Shown piece by piece: positions 40,891 through 51,070 of a stretch of 64,000 nucleotides of DNA; positions within the stretch are counted from its first letter, which is position 1, and each line of letters starts with the position of its first letter. The translations under genes and the position numbers were made by a program. A model generated the notes under the pieces. It saw only the letters and a list, made by a program, of their open reading frames with translations. It did not search any database and was not told the DNA's origin. The DNA is from Stenotrophomonas indicatrix (GTDB lineage: Bacteria > Pseudomonadota > Gammaproteobacteria > Xanthomonadales > Xanthomonadaceae). The DNA lies in NCBI RefSeq assembly GCF_002750975.1, contig NZ_PEJS01000001.1, forward strand, positions 3,596,001 to 3,660,000, read 5' to 3'.

Positions 40891-41724
40891 TCACTCGTCT
40901 CCGGACAGGTTCGGCAGCTTGCCCTCGCCCACCTCCCACCCGCTGCTTTCACCGAGCTCCTCCAGTAGCGCGTAGCAGGCTCGCTCCAGCCAGTCCCAGA
41001 GGATGGCCTGCACCTTGGACACCAGATCCCGATACGTGGACTCTCGCATTCGGAACGAACGCGCACCGTCTCTATAGCTTCGAGCCTCCCTAGGCTTCAG
41101 AAGCTTGGCCGCAGCCTCTCGAGCTACTTCCGGCCTGTGTCCCATGGCAGACAGGTACATCTCAACCTTGGGCCAAAACTCCATCCGTTGAGTGGCGTAG
41201 ACCATCAGCCAAGCTTCGAGCGGGCCATCAAGTGATGCCTCGGAAAGCGCCAGCAGCACAGGGCGTACCGGCCTCACAGCAGGGATGACTACGGTGCCCG
41301 CAAACTTGTGGTTATCCCAACGTCGCACCCGTCGTACACGCGTGGCGCACGCGTCGGCACGCATGTTCGCCTTGCGATCAAAGTCCTCCGCCAAGGAACG
41401 GGCGTCCGCACGGATGCCGCGCAGTGCGATAGCCCTGGAGGCTGCATGTGAGGGGAGATATCTCCTAGCGTCCTGCACCACTCTTCCTCGCGAGTGAATA
41501 GCGAGCCCATCGGGATCAAAGGCCCCATCCTCATCTGACAAGGACTCCACCCACGACGCCTGCCACGACACCGCCATGCAGGGCCCACAACCGAATGCAG
41601 CAGCCAATGCCCTAGAAGCTCGATCCACGTTGATCGAACCCTCTGTCCAAGGCTTGGCAAGACCGGGAGCTTCCGGGGCTTGCACCTGCTTGGACCGGGC
41701 TCGGTACTGTGCCGACTGGTTCAA
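40891..41724 (-). CDS. Hypothetical phage/satellite protein (277 aa)
   Basis: 277 residues, basic, rich in arginine, with VWARAAR-type helices (VRRVRRWDNHKFAG, REAAAKLLKPREARSYRDGA, LVSKVQAILWDWLERACYAL). It lies directly downstream of the iteron/DnaA-box region, so a role in replication or packaging initiation is possible, but no known domain can be named. Confidence 0.6.
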   Translation of the reverse strand: MNQSAQYRARSKQVQAPEAPGLAKPWTEGSINVDRASRALAAAFGCGPCMAVSWQASWVESLSDEDGAFDPDGLAIHSRGRVVQDARRYLPSHAASRAIALRGIRADARSLAEDFDRKANMRADACATRVRRVRRWDNHKFAGTVVIPAVRPVRPVLLALSEASLDGPLEAWLMVYATQRMEFWPKVEMYLSAMGHRPEVAREAAAKLLKPREARSYRDGARSFRMRESTYRDLVSKVQAILWDWLERACYALLEELGESSGWEVGEGKLPNLSGDE

Positions 41725-41807
41725 GGGGCGCCCCCCTCAAGCCAAGGCTTCAAGAAGATCTGAAGCGGTGAAGAGCGCGCTCCGCTTGGTAGATATCTAT
41801 AAGGGAG

Positions 41808-41940
41808 TACACATAGCGACCTCGGGCAGGTGTGGATAACCACCTGACTAGCCCACATAGCGAACTCACAGGTCTGTATGTGGGCCAACTGTTTCGAGAG
41901 TTGGCCTACATAGCGACCTAGTTGGCCCACATAGCGACTA
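41808..41940. other. Candidate replication origin: iterons plus DnaA box
   Basis: ACATAGCGA repeats occur in direct orientation at about 41811, 41855, 41908 and 41929 within longer CCCACATAGCGAC-like units, with one inverted TATGTGGGCC at 41877. A perfect DnaA box (TTATCCACA on the minus strand) is at 41831-41839 in the palindrome GTGGATAACCAC, and AT-rich AGATATCTATAA precedes the set. The region lies between the Rep-like gene and the 277-residue gene. Confidence 0.68.
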
Positions 41941-42408
41941 GCCATTGTGATTTCGCCTCCAGTGATTGGGGGCTGTCACGGTCGATGGCTCAAGGTGCTT
42001 CTCTGATTCGTCAATCGCGTAGTAGGTGAGCGCGAACAGGCTGCACATGTTCTTGCCGCCCTTGCGAGTCTCAAGGATCCACCGAGCATCCAACAGTTCC
42101 CTTTTGGCCGCCTGGACCGTTGCCTTGCTCCTCCAACCTCGCTTGGAAAGCATGGACCAAGGAATACTGAGATCTCCGTTCCTTCCCGGACGGTACTGAC
42201 GAGCAAGCTCAAGCAGCAGCTTCACTGCATTTCCCGAAAGAAGGCCAAACTCTTCGGAGTCCGAGATCTGGTGCTGGATTGAAAGAAAGGGAGGCCCCTT
42301 ACCCCGACCCTTCAATCTCTGGTGGCGCTGCTTGTTCTGTTGCCGGCCGGAAAGAGCCACTCCGTGCCCAGCCGGCCTGCTGGCTGGGTCCTGGCTGAAA
42401 TTGTGCAT
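41938..42408 (-). CDS. Rep-like winged-helix protein (156 aa)
   Basis: 156 residues from ATG 42408, preceded by a GGGGGG ribosome site. LLSGNAVKLLLELARQYRPG, LSIPWSMLSKRGWRSKATVQ and AAKRELLDARWILETRKGGK form a winged helix-turn-helix like those of small plasmid and phage replication or initiation regulators. Its gene ends inside the iteron cluster at 41808-41940, the usual place for an origin served by such a protein. Assignment as Rep is inference from fold and position. Confidence 0.62.
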   Translation of the reverse strand: MHNFSQDPASRPAGHGVALSGRQQNKQRHQRLKGRGKGPPFLSIQHQISDSEEFGLLSGNAVKLLLELARQYRPGRNGDLSIPWSMLSKRGWRSKATVQAAKRELLDARWILETRKGGKNMCSLFALTYYAIDESEKHLEPSTVTAPNHWRRNHNG

Positions 42409-42439
42409 ACACCCCCCAAGGGCATAGGTGGGAAGCCAG

Positions 42440-42979
42440 TCAGGTCTTCTTGGGCCGCTTCTTCTTGCTTCCGACAGCGTCGGGAAGGTGCGTCCACGTC
42501 CGACCACCTCGGATATCCCTGACCGTGCGCAGGCTGATCCCTAGACGTTGAGCCCAAACCCTGACGGGCACGGCCTCTACGCTGTCGCGGATTGCCAATG
42601 CCTGCTCAGGAGTCAGCTTGCAGTAGGTGGATCGGCAGCCGTAGCGCGCCAGATTTCTCTGGGCTTGCCTTGCTCGGTTTTGCTGGGGAGTGACAAGGTC
42701 GAGATTGGACAGCGCGTTGTTGCCCGCATCGGCGTCAAGGTGATCGATTTGCATCCCCTCAGGGATAGGCCCGTAGGCAGCCTCCCAGACCACGCGATGC
42801 GCGTACCACGTGCGAAGGCGATCCGTGGCGCTCATCCGCTTGAGTACCCGCACGTAGGTATCAGGCGCTTGGACGCCCACTTCTTGTCCATCCTCATTGA
42901 AGATTCGCCCAGTACTTAGGCATGCCAAAAGGCCAGAAGGGAGATGGGGCACAAGTGCTGGCGTGTCGTAGGGCTTCAC
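42440..42979 (-). CDS. HNH endonuclease with C-terminal HTH
   Basis: 179 residues from GTG 42979; GGAGG stands 7 nt before it, and the start overlaps the upstream stop (GTGA). The HNH module has AHRVVWEAAYGPIPEGMQID followed by HLDADAGNNALSNLDLVT and NRARQAQRN, the phage-type HNH_3 layout with two histidines and the central Asn. A C-terminal HTH (PVRVWAQRLGISLRTVRDIR) suggests sequence-specific binding. Could be a homing-type nuclease or help packaging/replication. Confidence 0.82.
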   Translation of the reverse strand: MKPYDTPALVPHLPSGLLACLSTGRIFNEDGQEVGVQAPDTYVRVLKRMSATDRLRTWYAHRVVWEAAYGPIPEGMQIDHLDADAGNNALSNLDLVTPQQNRARQAQRNLARYGCRSTYCKLTPEQALAIRDSVEAVPVRVWAQRLGISLRTVRDIRGGRTWTHLPDAVGSKKKRPKKT

Positions 42980-43254
42980 GGCTCTTCCTCCAACGACTCG
43001 CACTGCTGCTCTTGCCTCGCCTGGAGAGCTCTCCAAGCGGTCTGCACTCGCTGGGGCGCGTGGTATTCGGTTACCCGGTACGAACCGTGGTTGTCTTCAT
43101 GGGTGGCTGTGTACGCTTCCAGAAGTCCCCGGCTCACCAGTTCAGTAGCTGCGCGCCGAGAAGGAGCAGCCCGACCGCAGTCAGCGGTCCAGCCGCCCAG
43201 GTCCAAGAGCCCCATCTGATCTCTGTTGAGATTTGAGAAATCAAATTCGTTCAC
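42976..43254 (-). CDS. Small hypothetical protein (92 aa)
   Basis: 92 residues, with MGLLDLGGWTADCGRAAPSR and AATELVSRGLLEAYTATHED, a possible winged-helix-like fold. ATGA overlap with the HTH gene upstream and GTGA overlap with the HNH gene downstream place it in the middle of a coupled operon. Unknown function. Confidence 0.62.
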   Translation of the reverse strand: MNEFDFSNLNRDQMGLLDLGGWTADCGRAAPSRRAATELVSRGLLEAYTATHEDNHGSYRVTEYHAPQRVQTAWRALQARQEQQCESLEEEP

Positions 43255-43463
43255 GCCGCGACCTCCATAGAGGCCGCAGCAAGACGTGCGGGGAGTGTGT
43301 AAAGGCTATCGAGGTAGACGAACCGGCGTGTGCCGATGCTGACCGTCTCAAGAAGACCGGCCTTTGCCAGCTCATATGCCTTGGAGCGACCGATTCCTAC
43401 CTTCGCGCATTCCGGAATGAAGGGCCGGAAGTCCCGATGTCCATACGTATCCATTGACTGCAC
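43251..43463 (-). CDS. AlpA-like HTH regulator (70 aa)
   Basis: 70 residues: CAKVGIGRSKAYELAKAGLL and ETVSIGTRRFVYLDSLYTLP are the helix-turn-helix and wing of AlpA/excisionase-like proteins that control integrase or operon expression in P4-type elements. A 13-bp palindrome 97 bp upstream is a possible operator. ATGA-coupled to the next gene. Confidence 0.78.
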   Translation of the reverse strand: MQSMDTYGHRDFRPFIPECAKVGIGRSKAYELAKAGLLETVSIGTRRFVYLDSLYTLPARLAAASMEVAA

Positions 43464-43559
43464 CGTGTGGCCGCTGTGCGCGGCGGGTGAGTCGAAATTT
43501 ATGGATGCGAGACCTAAGGGAACATGCCGTCAAATCTGCAATTTAAGAATTTGGCTCAG

Positions 43560-43594
43560 CTGAATCAGAATCAGGGATTCCGATTCTGATTCAG
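43560..43594. promoter_or_regulatory. 13-bp perfect inverted repeat before the AlpA-like gene
   Basis: CTGAATCAGAATC and GATTCTGATTCAG are perfect reverse complements, 9-bp centre. It lies between the 43605 gene's stop and the AlpA-like start. There is no U-run on the minus strand, so an operator is more likely than a terminator. Confidence 0.6.
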
Positions 43595-43604
43595 GGTCGT
43601 CGGC

Positions 43605-44315
43605 CTACGCCCTCTTCGAGACAGGAGCCAGCTTGGAGATAGCAGCCTCGTCCAAGTCCTCAGTGCTAAAGAAAACCGAGGTTAGCGCGAGCACCAGCGC
43701 TCTGTGCGGCGTACCAAACTCCCTCATGAATTTGCTAGTCACTCGCCGGATAAAGCGCAGCCTCCTTACGTTAGAGTCATTCGGCCTCTTTACTTCTGTC
43801 TCCAATTCGGCCAAGCGAAGCGCGCCATTGTGGATCGCGTCAAAGACGAGCCCAAGGTCCATCCTGATTCCGTGATAGATAGAGAACCGAATTCGGTTGA
43901 ACTCGTCCTCTCTTTCATCTTCGTCAAGATCTTCGAAATCACTAGGATGGGCAGCCTGGTAGTTGATCGCGCTATTGAGCGCAGCGAGATCCAGATCGGG
44001 CTGAAAGGGCCAATTCAGGCCACTTTTCTCGTCATAGAACGGTATGAGCAGCTCCCGGAGAGCCTCGCAGTGGGCGACCATCCTTTTTGAGGCTTCCTGC
44101 CGCTGTTTGGATGTCATCTTTTCGAATGGCTCCAGTTCTGCGAGACCGTGCATCACTGCACCGGCAACCCAGTCCTCCAGCGTCCCCGCCCACATCCCGG
44201 GCCTCCGATCTTTTCCCTTCAGGGAATCCAGGCACAGCGCATACTCTGCAGATGCCGTCAGCTTCCGCCAAGCGGCTTCCGCCTCCTGACTCATGAAATA
44301 TCGGGTCGTGCTCAT
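43605..44315 (-). CDS. Hypothetical protein (236 aa)
   Basis: 236 residues, acidic and helical. Segments include LEDWVAGAVMHGLAELEPFE, ASKRMVAHCEALRELLIPFY and DLDEDEREDEFNRIRFSIYH. Two cysteines, no metal motif, no signal. Early position in the train behind the integrase suggests a regulatory or replication role, but no family is recognised. Confidence 0.6.
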   Translation of the reverse strand: MSTTRYFMSQEAEAAWRKLTASAEYALCLDSLKGKDRRPGMWAGTLEDWVAGAVMHGLAELEPFEKMTSKQRQEASKRMVAHCEALRELLIPFYDEKSGLNWPFQPDLDLAALNSAINYQAAHPSDFEDLDEDEREDEFNRIRFSIYHGIRMDLGLVFDAIHNGALRLAELETEVKRPNDSNVRRLRFIRRVTSKFMREFGTPHRALVLALTSVFFSTEDLDEAAISKLAPVSKRA

Positions 44316-44366
44316 ACGCTGCTCCGATGTAGTGTCAAGCTTGGGGCTTCCCGAGCTTCCGACATC

Positions 44367-45035
44367 CTACCTAGGGCCACTCAGGTGGGCGATAGTGTCG
44401 TTCACTAGATCGCGGGCAGCGCGTCTCGCCTGGGCCATTGTTCTAAGCTCAGGACCATCGGCAGGTGGATTACGCAGCAGGTCTTCCGCAAGCCTCTCGA
44501 GACTTCGCCTTGCCCTCTCCCGCGCCCGCTTGGCAGTCTCCTGCTGTCTGCGCTTGAAGCGTCTATCCGCTGCCGCATCACGCCGTCGCTGCCGCTCTCG
44601 GCCCGCTACCAGCGCGACCTCAGGAAAGCCAAGGGGAAGCATTTCGTCAGTGTCGTCGTAAGCATTCGCATACCAGTGAATGCCTCGCCGAAGATTGTAC
44701 GAAGCCTCTTCGAATAGGTGGCAACCCGCATCAGGTCCCATCGGGTCATCGACGGGCCGCCAACCGATCTCCTGTGCACGAGTGAGGAGCTGGTCGGCGC
44801 CCACCATTTCCGTCACGACTGTGCCTGTGCTGTCGTAGTAGCACAGGCAGAACCTGTCTCGACGGTGCACTGCCAGCCAGTCCATGCAAACGAGTTGATG
44901 AGAGATGAGCAAGCGGGGCGCCACCCCCATTGCCAAGAGTTCGTCAATCGGGTCACTGGCCTGAATGGCCAGCTCACCCGTGACGGGATCTTTATGCGTG
45001 CTCCCGGAGGCAGCACTTATACTCACGCTATCCAT
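44367..45035 (-). CDS. Hypothetical protein (222 aa)
   Basis: 222 residues. N-terminal half is alpha/beta with PRLLISHQLVCMDWLAVHRR and DRFCLCYYDSTGTVVTEMVG; the C-terminal part is a long basic helix (RRRDAAADRRFKRRQQETAK, RARERARRSLERLAEDLLRN) likely coiled coil. First gene after the integrase. No family recognised. Confidence 0.6.
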   Translation of the reverse strand: MDSVSISAASGSTHKDPVTGELAIQASDPIDELLAMGVAPRLLISHQLVCMDWLAVHRRDRFCLCYYDSTGTVVTEMVGADQLLTRAQEIGWRPVDDPMGPDAGCHLFEEASYNLRRGIHWYANAYDDTDEMLPLGFPEVALVAGRERQRRRDAAADRRFKRRQQETAKRARERARRSLERLAEDLLRNPPADGPELRTMAQARRAARDLVNDTIAHLSGPR

Positions 45036-45156
45036 GATCGACTCTCCAATAGTCGGTTGTGGTAGGCCGAGCCAGGGGTTGCCGCCCCTTCCTCGGCCGC
45101 TTTGTTTATGCAGCTGTACTTCTCCGACCGGCCATCCTTAAAGGCATCTCTGGGGT

Positions 45157-46380
45157 TTAGGCACGCTTGGATTTGAAGGCCAGCACCTTAGGCTCCTGTG
45201 CTCGCAGCTGGTCGAGATAGTCAGACCAGGCTTGCATCATCTTCCGGCGCTCCGGAAGGTGGGTTGCTCGGTTGTAGGCCCGTCCGAGCGGATCCTTCAC
45301 GGCGTGAGCCAGCTGATGCTCGATGTAGTCCGGACGGTAGCCGAGCACTTCATCCAAGACGGTCCTCGCCATCGCACGGAAACCGTGGCCGACCATCGTG
45401 TCCGAGTCGAAGCCAAGGTTACGCAGCGCTGCATTGAGCGTGTTCTCGCTCATTGGCTTCAGGGCACTACGGACACCGGGGAAGACGAACTCGCTACGCT
45501 TGGTGTAGAGGTACAGGTCCCGAAGCACTTCCACAGCTTGGCTCGAGAGCGGGACGATGTGCGGCGTCTTCGTCTTGCTGGTCACGTAGCGCCACTCTGC
45601 AGCATCCAGATCGATGTCGGCCCACTTTGCCTGCCTCAGCTCCCCAGGGCGAACAAACAGCATTGGGGCCAGCTTTAGCGCGGCCTGAGTGACCAATGCC
45701 CCCTGGTAGCCCCACAGCGCGCGAAGGAGGCCACCAATGACGGCGGGGTCAGTCACGCTAGCGAAGTGCTTGGTCTGAGGCTGCTCAAGCGCTCCCGTGA
45801 GGTCCTGAGCGGGATTTCGGTCAGCACGGCCCGTAGCGATGGCATAGCGGAAGATACGGCCGGCGTGGGCCCTCGCCCGATGGGCGGTCTCGACTACGCC
45901 TCGCTGTTCCAGCTTCCTAAGCGCAGCCAGCAGAACCGGAGCAGTGATGTCCCCAACAGGCAGATCCGCCAACCCAGCCAGATCCTTCTCGATCAGCCGC
46001 CGCTCGCGCACAACGGATCCAGGGGAAAGGCCTTCCTTTGTCCGCTTGGCGAGCAACTCCAAGCCGATGGCACCAAAGGTGTTTGCGGCGCGCTCTCCTT
46101 GAACTGCCTTCTCGACCCTTGCCACCTGAGCGGGATTGGCTCCACCGCGCAGCAGAGAACGCAGACGGTCACGCTCGACGCGGGCGGCCTGCAGGGACAT
46201 AGACGGGTACTCGTCGAGGGTGACGATGCTGGCCCTACCGGCGTACCTATAGCGGTACCGCCAAGCCTTCGACCCCGTTGGACGCACCTCAATGCATAGC
46301 CCATTCGAGTCGGCGATCCGGTAGGCCGCCGCCTTGGGCTTCAGTGTGCGAACTTTGGTGTCGGTGAGCATGTGAGTCAT
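45157..46380 (-). CDS. P4-type tyrosine integrase
   Basis: 407 residues: an N-terminal DUF4102 arm-binding domain (LTDTKVRTLKPKAAAYRIAD, then GLCIEVRPTGSKAWRYRYRY), a core-binding domain, and the catalytic domain with R in MLFVRPGELRQAKW, the HxxR box GHGFRAMARTVL, H in QLAHAVKD and Y in GRAYNRATHL. All catalytic residues are present, so it should be active. It starts 168 bp from the 3' end of tRNA-Ile, its expected attachment target. Two GTGAGTC and two inverted GACTCAC copies cover its promoter. Confidence 0.93.
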   Translation of the reverse strand: MTHMLTDTKVRTLKPKAAAYRIADSNGLCIEVRPTGSKAWRYRYRYAGRASIVTLDEYPSMSLQAARVERDRLRSLLRGGANPAQVARVEKAVQGERAANTFGAIGLELLAKRTKEGLSPGSVVRERRLIEKDLAGLADLPVGDITAPVLLAALRKLEQRGVVETAHRARAHAGRIFRYAIATGRADRNPAQDLTGALEQPQTKHFASVTDPAVIGGLLRALWGYQGALVTQAALKLAPMLFVRPGELRQAKWADIDLDAAEWRYVTSKTKTPHIVPLSSQAVEVLRDLYLYTKRSEFVFPGVRSALKPMSENTLNAALRNLGFDSDTMVGHGFRAMARTVLDEVLGYRPDYIEHQLAHAVKDPLGRAYNRATHLPERRKMMQAWSDYLDQLRAQEPKVLAFKSKRA

Positions 46381-46548
46381 CCGCCAGTGAGTCGGGGTCA
46401 GGAATTACCTACCCTCGACTCACAGCCTGACTCACTTTTTTTGCGGATGCAAGTGGATGCCAACGGATGCCGATGGACGGTCAAGCGCAGTAAAACCCCT
46501 GTACCGCCTGCACTCTTGGACATCCCTGGACTTCGCTGGACATCAATG
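46372..46548. promoter_or_regulatory. Integrase promoter and arm-type site region next to tRNA
   Basis: GTGAGTC at 46372 and 46387, GACTCAC at 46417 and 46429, GGATGC at 46445, 46455 and 46465 (10-bp period), and TGGAC(A/T)TC at 46517, 46527 and 46537 (10-bp period). Such phased short repeats between integrase and tRNA fit arm-type integrase, Xis or host-factor sites of an attP half. Confidence 0.55.
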
Positions 46549-46624
<76 letters not shown>

Positions 46625-46668
46625 TGCGCAGCGTCACAGTGTAGTAGAGCACGGCCGTAGTCGGCTAC

Positions 46669-46998
46669 TCAGCCGGCAGTAGCGAGTGCCTCAGCGACGT
46701 GCTGCAACCGCTTCTCGGCTATCCCAGCGAACAGCTCCATCTCCTGCAGATGCGCTTGGAACAGCGCCACTGCCCTCATGGCTCCCTCCAGTCCCTTCTG
46801 ATTGCCGCTACCGAAGCCCTCGATCAATCCCGCACCAGACTGCGTCAGCAGGGCGAACGTCGCGCGCCTGGCAAACCCCAGCCGATCCTCCCGTTCGTCC
46901 TGCATCACTTCATTCCAATCTAGGAGGGGCGGGAAGTCACACGTATCTGCACTAACCCGATCGCCAGCGCTCTTGCCGGTTATCGCCTTCAGTCTCAT
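46669..46998 (-). CDS. Phasin-like or hypothetical helical protein (109 aa)
   Basis: 109 residues, mostly helical with the terminal repeat-like segment MRAVALFQAHLQEMELFAGI and AEKRLQHVAEALATAG. It lacks a signal peptide. It lies on the rpoD side of the tRNA, so outside the integrase-bounded element. The helical pattern is compatible with small phasin-like proteins, but I cannot assign a family. Confidence 0.55.
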   Translation of the reverse strand: MRLKAITGKSAGDRVSADTCDFPPLLDWNEVMQDEREDRLGFARRATFALLTQSGAGLIEGFGSGNQKGLEGAMRAVALFQAHLQEMELFAGIAEKRLQHVAEALATAG

Positions 46999-47479
46999 CT
47001 TGGATCTCCTACGATTCGTCGAACCTTCTACGCCTCCTGTTGAGAGAGGCGGCCGGGTGCTTCAACACGGTCGTAGGGCCGCCCGCAGCTTTTCCCCTTT
47101 CGGGGTCTTGCATGGCTGCGCGCCACCCGGCCAGAAACCTTTGGGCTCGCCGGGGTGGCGAGTGATGCGATTTGACCTTGGATCGTCCGCTGTTACGGCA
47201 GACAGCCCTCCCACGACGGTGTGTTGAGCACCTGCGGGGGACTGTGTGGAAAAGAAGGTAGTACCTTCAATTGTTGATTGCGACAGGGCTTGCGGGAGCC
47301 ATGGCGGCTCAAACAGCTCGACGCACTGGGGCGATTGAGGATTGAACTGGTCAACTCCTGCCCGCCGCACGGAATCGCGCTTTATTGCTCAACAATGCTC
47401 AAGCCGGTTGCGTCACAAGGCGCAAGTATTGGCGGGCGGAAACGACGGGGGAATTGGCCAACGCGTCATCGCGGGAAGC

Positions 47480-47503
47480 AGCCGAGCATGGGCTCGGCTC
47501 TAC
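47480..47503. repeat. SMAG-type palindrome (inverted GTAG)
   Basis: AGCCGAGCATGGGCTCGGCT followed by CTAC, the reverse orientation of a GTAG-headed REP hairpin. Confidence 0.75.
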
Positions 47504-47561
47504 AGAGAGCAGACGCGTCACCGGGTGGATCCGACATACACGGCCCGCAAAGCCTCCAAAG

Positions 47562-47587
47562 AAAAACCCCGCCGAAGCGGGGTTTTT
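47562..47587 (-). terminator. Intrinsic terminator of rpoD
   Basis: AAAAACCCCGC and GCGGGGTTTTT pair around CGAA, 46 bp beyond the rpoD stop; on the minus strand the stem is followed by U residues. Confidence 0.88.
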
Positions 47588-47601
47588 CCAGACAAAAGCC
47601 G

Positions 47602-47625
47602 TTGCCGAGCATCGCTCGGCACTAC
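47602..47625. repeat. SMAG-type palindrome between rpoD and its terminator
   Basis: TGCCGAGCATCGCTCGGCACTAC, an inverted GTAG-headed hairpin located just downstream of the rpoD stop. Confidence 0.72.
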
Positions 47626-47632
47626 CTGGAGA

Positions 47633-49483
<1,851 letters not shown>

Positions 49484-49573
49484 GTAGTGCTCGCGCCACC
49501 GGCTAGGGGGAAATAGGGAACGTAGCATTATACCAGCCCGGGGCCCGGCCTGCCGGGCGGTGGTCCCGGCGGC

Positions 49574-50014
49574 CTAGGGCCTGAGGAGGAAGGTCACGGG
49601 ACCGTCGTTGACCAGGCTGACGACCATATGGGCACCGAAGCGGCCCGTTTCCACCCCCGGCGCGTGATTTTCACGACAGATGTCGACAAATCGATTGAAC
49701 CCGCGTTCAGCCTCCTGCGGCGGTGCCGCGCTGGTGAAGCTCGGCCGCATGCCGGAACGGGTGTCCGCGGCCAGGGTGAACTGGCTGACCAGCAGCAGGC
49801 CGCCGCCGGTATCACGCAGCGAGCGGTTCATTTTTCCGGCCTCATCTGCAAACACACGGTAGCCGAGCAGGCGTTCGGCCATCCGCTGCAACTGGGCCTC
49901 GGTATCGCCCGGCTCCATGCCGACCAGGGCCAGCAGGCCGGGGCCGATCTGCCCCACCGCCTCACCTTCCACATGCACGGCAGCCTGGCTGACACGTTGA
50001 ATCAGGACGAGCAT
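49574..50014 (-). CDS. dtd: D-aminoacyl-tRNA deacylase
   Basis: 146 residues with the two signature motifs of bacterial Dtd: SQFTLAADT (catalytic Thr/Gln region) and NDGPVTFLL (Gly-cisPro motif). It removes D-amino acids and glycine from mischarged tRNAs, a cytosolic proofreading step in translation. Divergent from the lpxL-like gene with 61 bp between starts. Length is normal. Confidence 0.95.
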   Translation of the reverse strand: MLVLIQRVSQAAVHVEGEAVGQIGPGLLALVGMEPGDTEAQLQRMAERLLGYRVFADEAGKMNRSLRDTGGGLLLVSQFTLAADTRSGMRPSFTSAAPPQEAERGFNRFVDICRENHAPGVETGRFGAHMVVSLVNDGPVTFLLRP

Positions 50015-50075
50015 CGGCGGGCTTCCAGGCAAGGGGCCGGCCACGATAGCAGCGCCCTTGGCTAAACTGGGGCCG

Positions 50076-50996
50076 ATGAATCCACACCGCAAAGCCCGGC
50101 TGGTCTACCGCGCCACCACCCTGTTCGCCCGCCTGCCCTGGCCATTGCTGCGCGGGTTCGCGCGCGCCCTGGCCTGGACGTGGGTGCGCCTCGATGCCCG
50201 CGAGAGCCGCGTCACCCGCCGCAACCTGGAGCTGGCCTACCCCGAGCTGGACGCACCGGCACGCGACCGCCTGCAGCGCGAACTGCTGCGCTCCACCGCC
50301 CTGCAGGCCATCGAGACCCTGCGCCTGTGGAGCCGGAAGCCCGCCGACAACCTGCGCCTGCACCTGAAGGAGCGCCACGGCCAGGCGCTGTACGACGCGG
50401 CCCTTGCCAGCGGCAAGGGCGTGATCGTGGCGGCCCCGCACTACGGCAACTGGGAGCTGCTGAACCAGTGGCTGGCCTCGCGCGGCCAGATCGCCATCGT
50501 CTACAAGCCGCCGGAGGACGAGGCCAGCGATGCCTTCCTGCAGATCGTGCGCGGCGGCGACAACGTGCAGCAGGTGCGCGCCGAAGGCCCGGCCGTGCGC
50601 CAGCTGTTCAAGGTGCTCAAGGACGGCGGTGCCACCGGCATCCTGCCCGACCAGCAGCCCAAGGCCGGCGACGGGGTGTTCGTGCCGTTCTTCGGCGTGC
50701 AGGCACTGACCATGACCCTGGTCAACCGCCTGGCCGAGCGCACCGGCGCGACCGTGCTGTATGGCTGGTGCGAGCGCATCGGCCCGGACATGGAATTTGC
50801 CCTGCACATCGAGCCGACCGACCCGGCCGTGGCCGATCCGGACCCGCACGTGGCGGCCACCGCGCTCAACGCGGGCATCGAGCGCATCGCCCGCCGCGAC
50901 CCGGCGCAGTACCAGTGGACCTACAAGCGCTATACGCTGCGGCCACCGGGCAGCGGCGAGGAAGACCCATACGCGACCGACGAACATCCGCACTGA
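50076..50996 (+). CDS. LpxL/HtrB-family lipid A acyltransferase
   Basis: 306 residues. A membrane-proximal N-terminus ([19 protein letters not shown]) is followed by the acyltransferase motif [12 protein letters not shown] (HX4E) and [19 protein letters not shown], typical of lauroyl/myristoyl-ACP:lipid A acyltransferases at the inner membrane, which add secondary acyl chains to Kdo2-lipid IVA. ATG 50076 fits family length. Could be LpxL or LpxM; sequence alone does not settle it. Confidence 0.88.
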   Translation: MNPHRKARLVYRATTLFARLPWPLLRGFARALAWTWVRLDARESRVTRRNLELAYPELDAPARDRLQRELLRSTALQAIETLRLWSRKPADNLRLHLKERHGQALYDAALASGKGVIVAAPHYGNWELLNQWLASRGQIAIVYKPPEDEASDAFLQIVRGGDNVQQVRAEGPAVRQLFKVLKDGGATGILPDQQPKAGDGVFVPFFGVQALTMTLVNRLAERTGATVLYGWCERIGPDMEFALHIEPTDPAVADPDPHVAATALNAGIERIARRDPAQYQWTYKRYTLRPPGSGEEDPYATDEHPH

Positions 50997-51070
50997 GAGC
51001 CGCTGCACCGGCCTGCGACACACCGCCGCAGCACGTTGAATACGACGCTGGCGCCCCCATAGAGACACCG

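Larger units (their letters stand above)
46999..47632. other. 634-bp region before rpoD; possible leader ORF and SMAG repeats
   Basis: Contains a minus-strand frame at 47062-47370 ending in GEPKGFWPGGAQPCKTPKGE and KLRAALRPC, which recalls recurrent leader-like ORFs beside integrases and small islands but has no proven function. Two SMAG palindromes are at 47480-47503 and 47602-47625, and the rpoD terminator at 47562-47587. The rest shows nothing I recognise. Confidence 0.4.

Noticed and set aside
45232..46299. Plus-strand frames of 148 and 177 codons across the integrase
   Set aside because: Shadows of the integrase gene, whose catalytic residues are all present on the minus strand.
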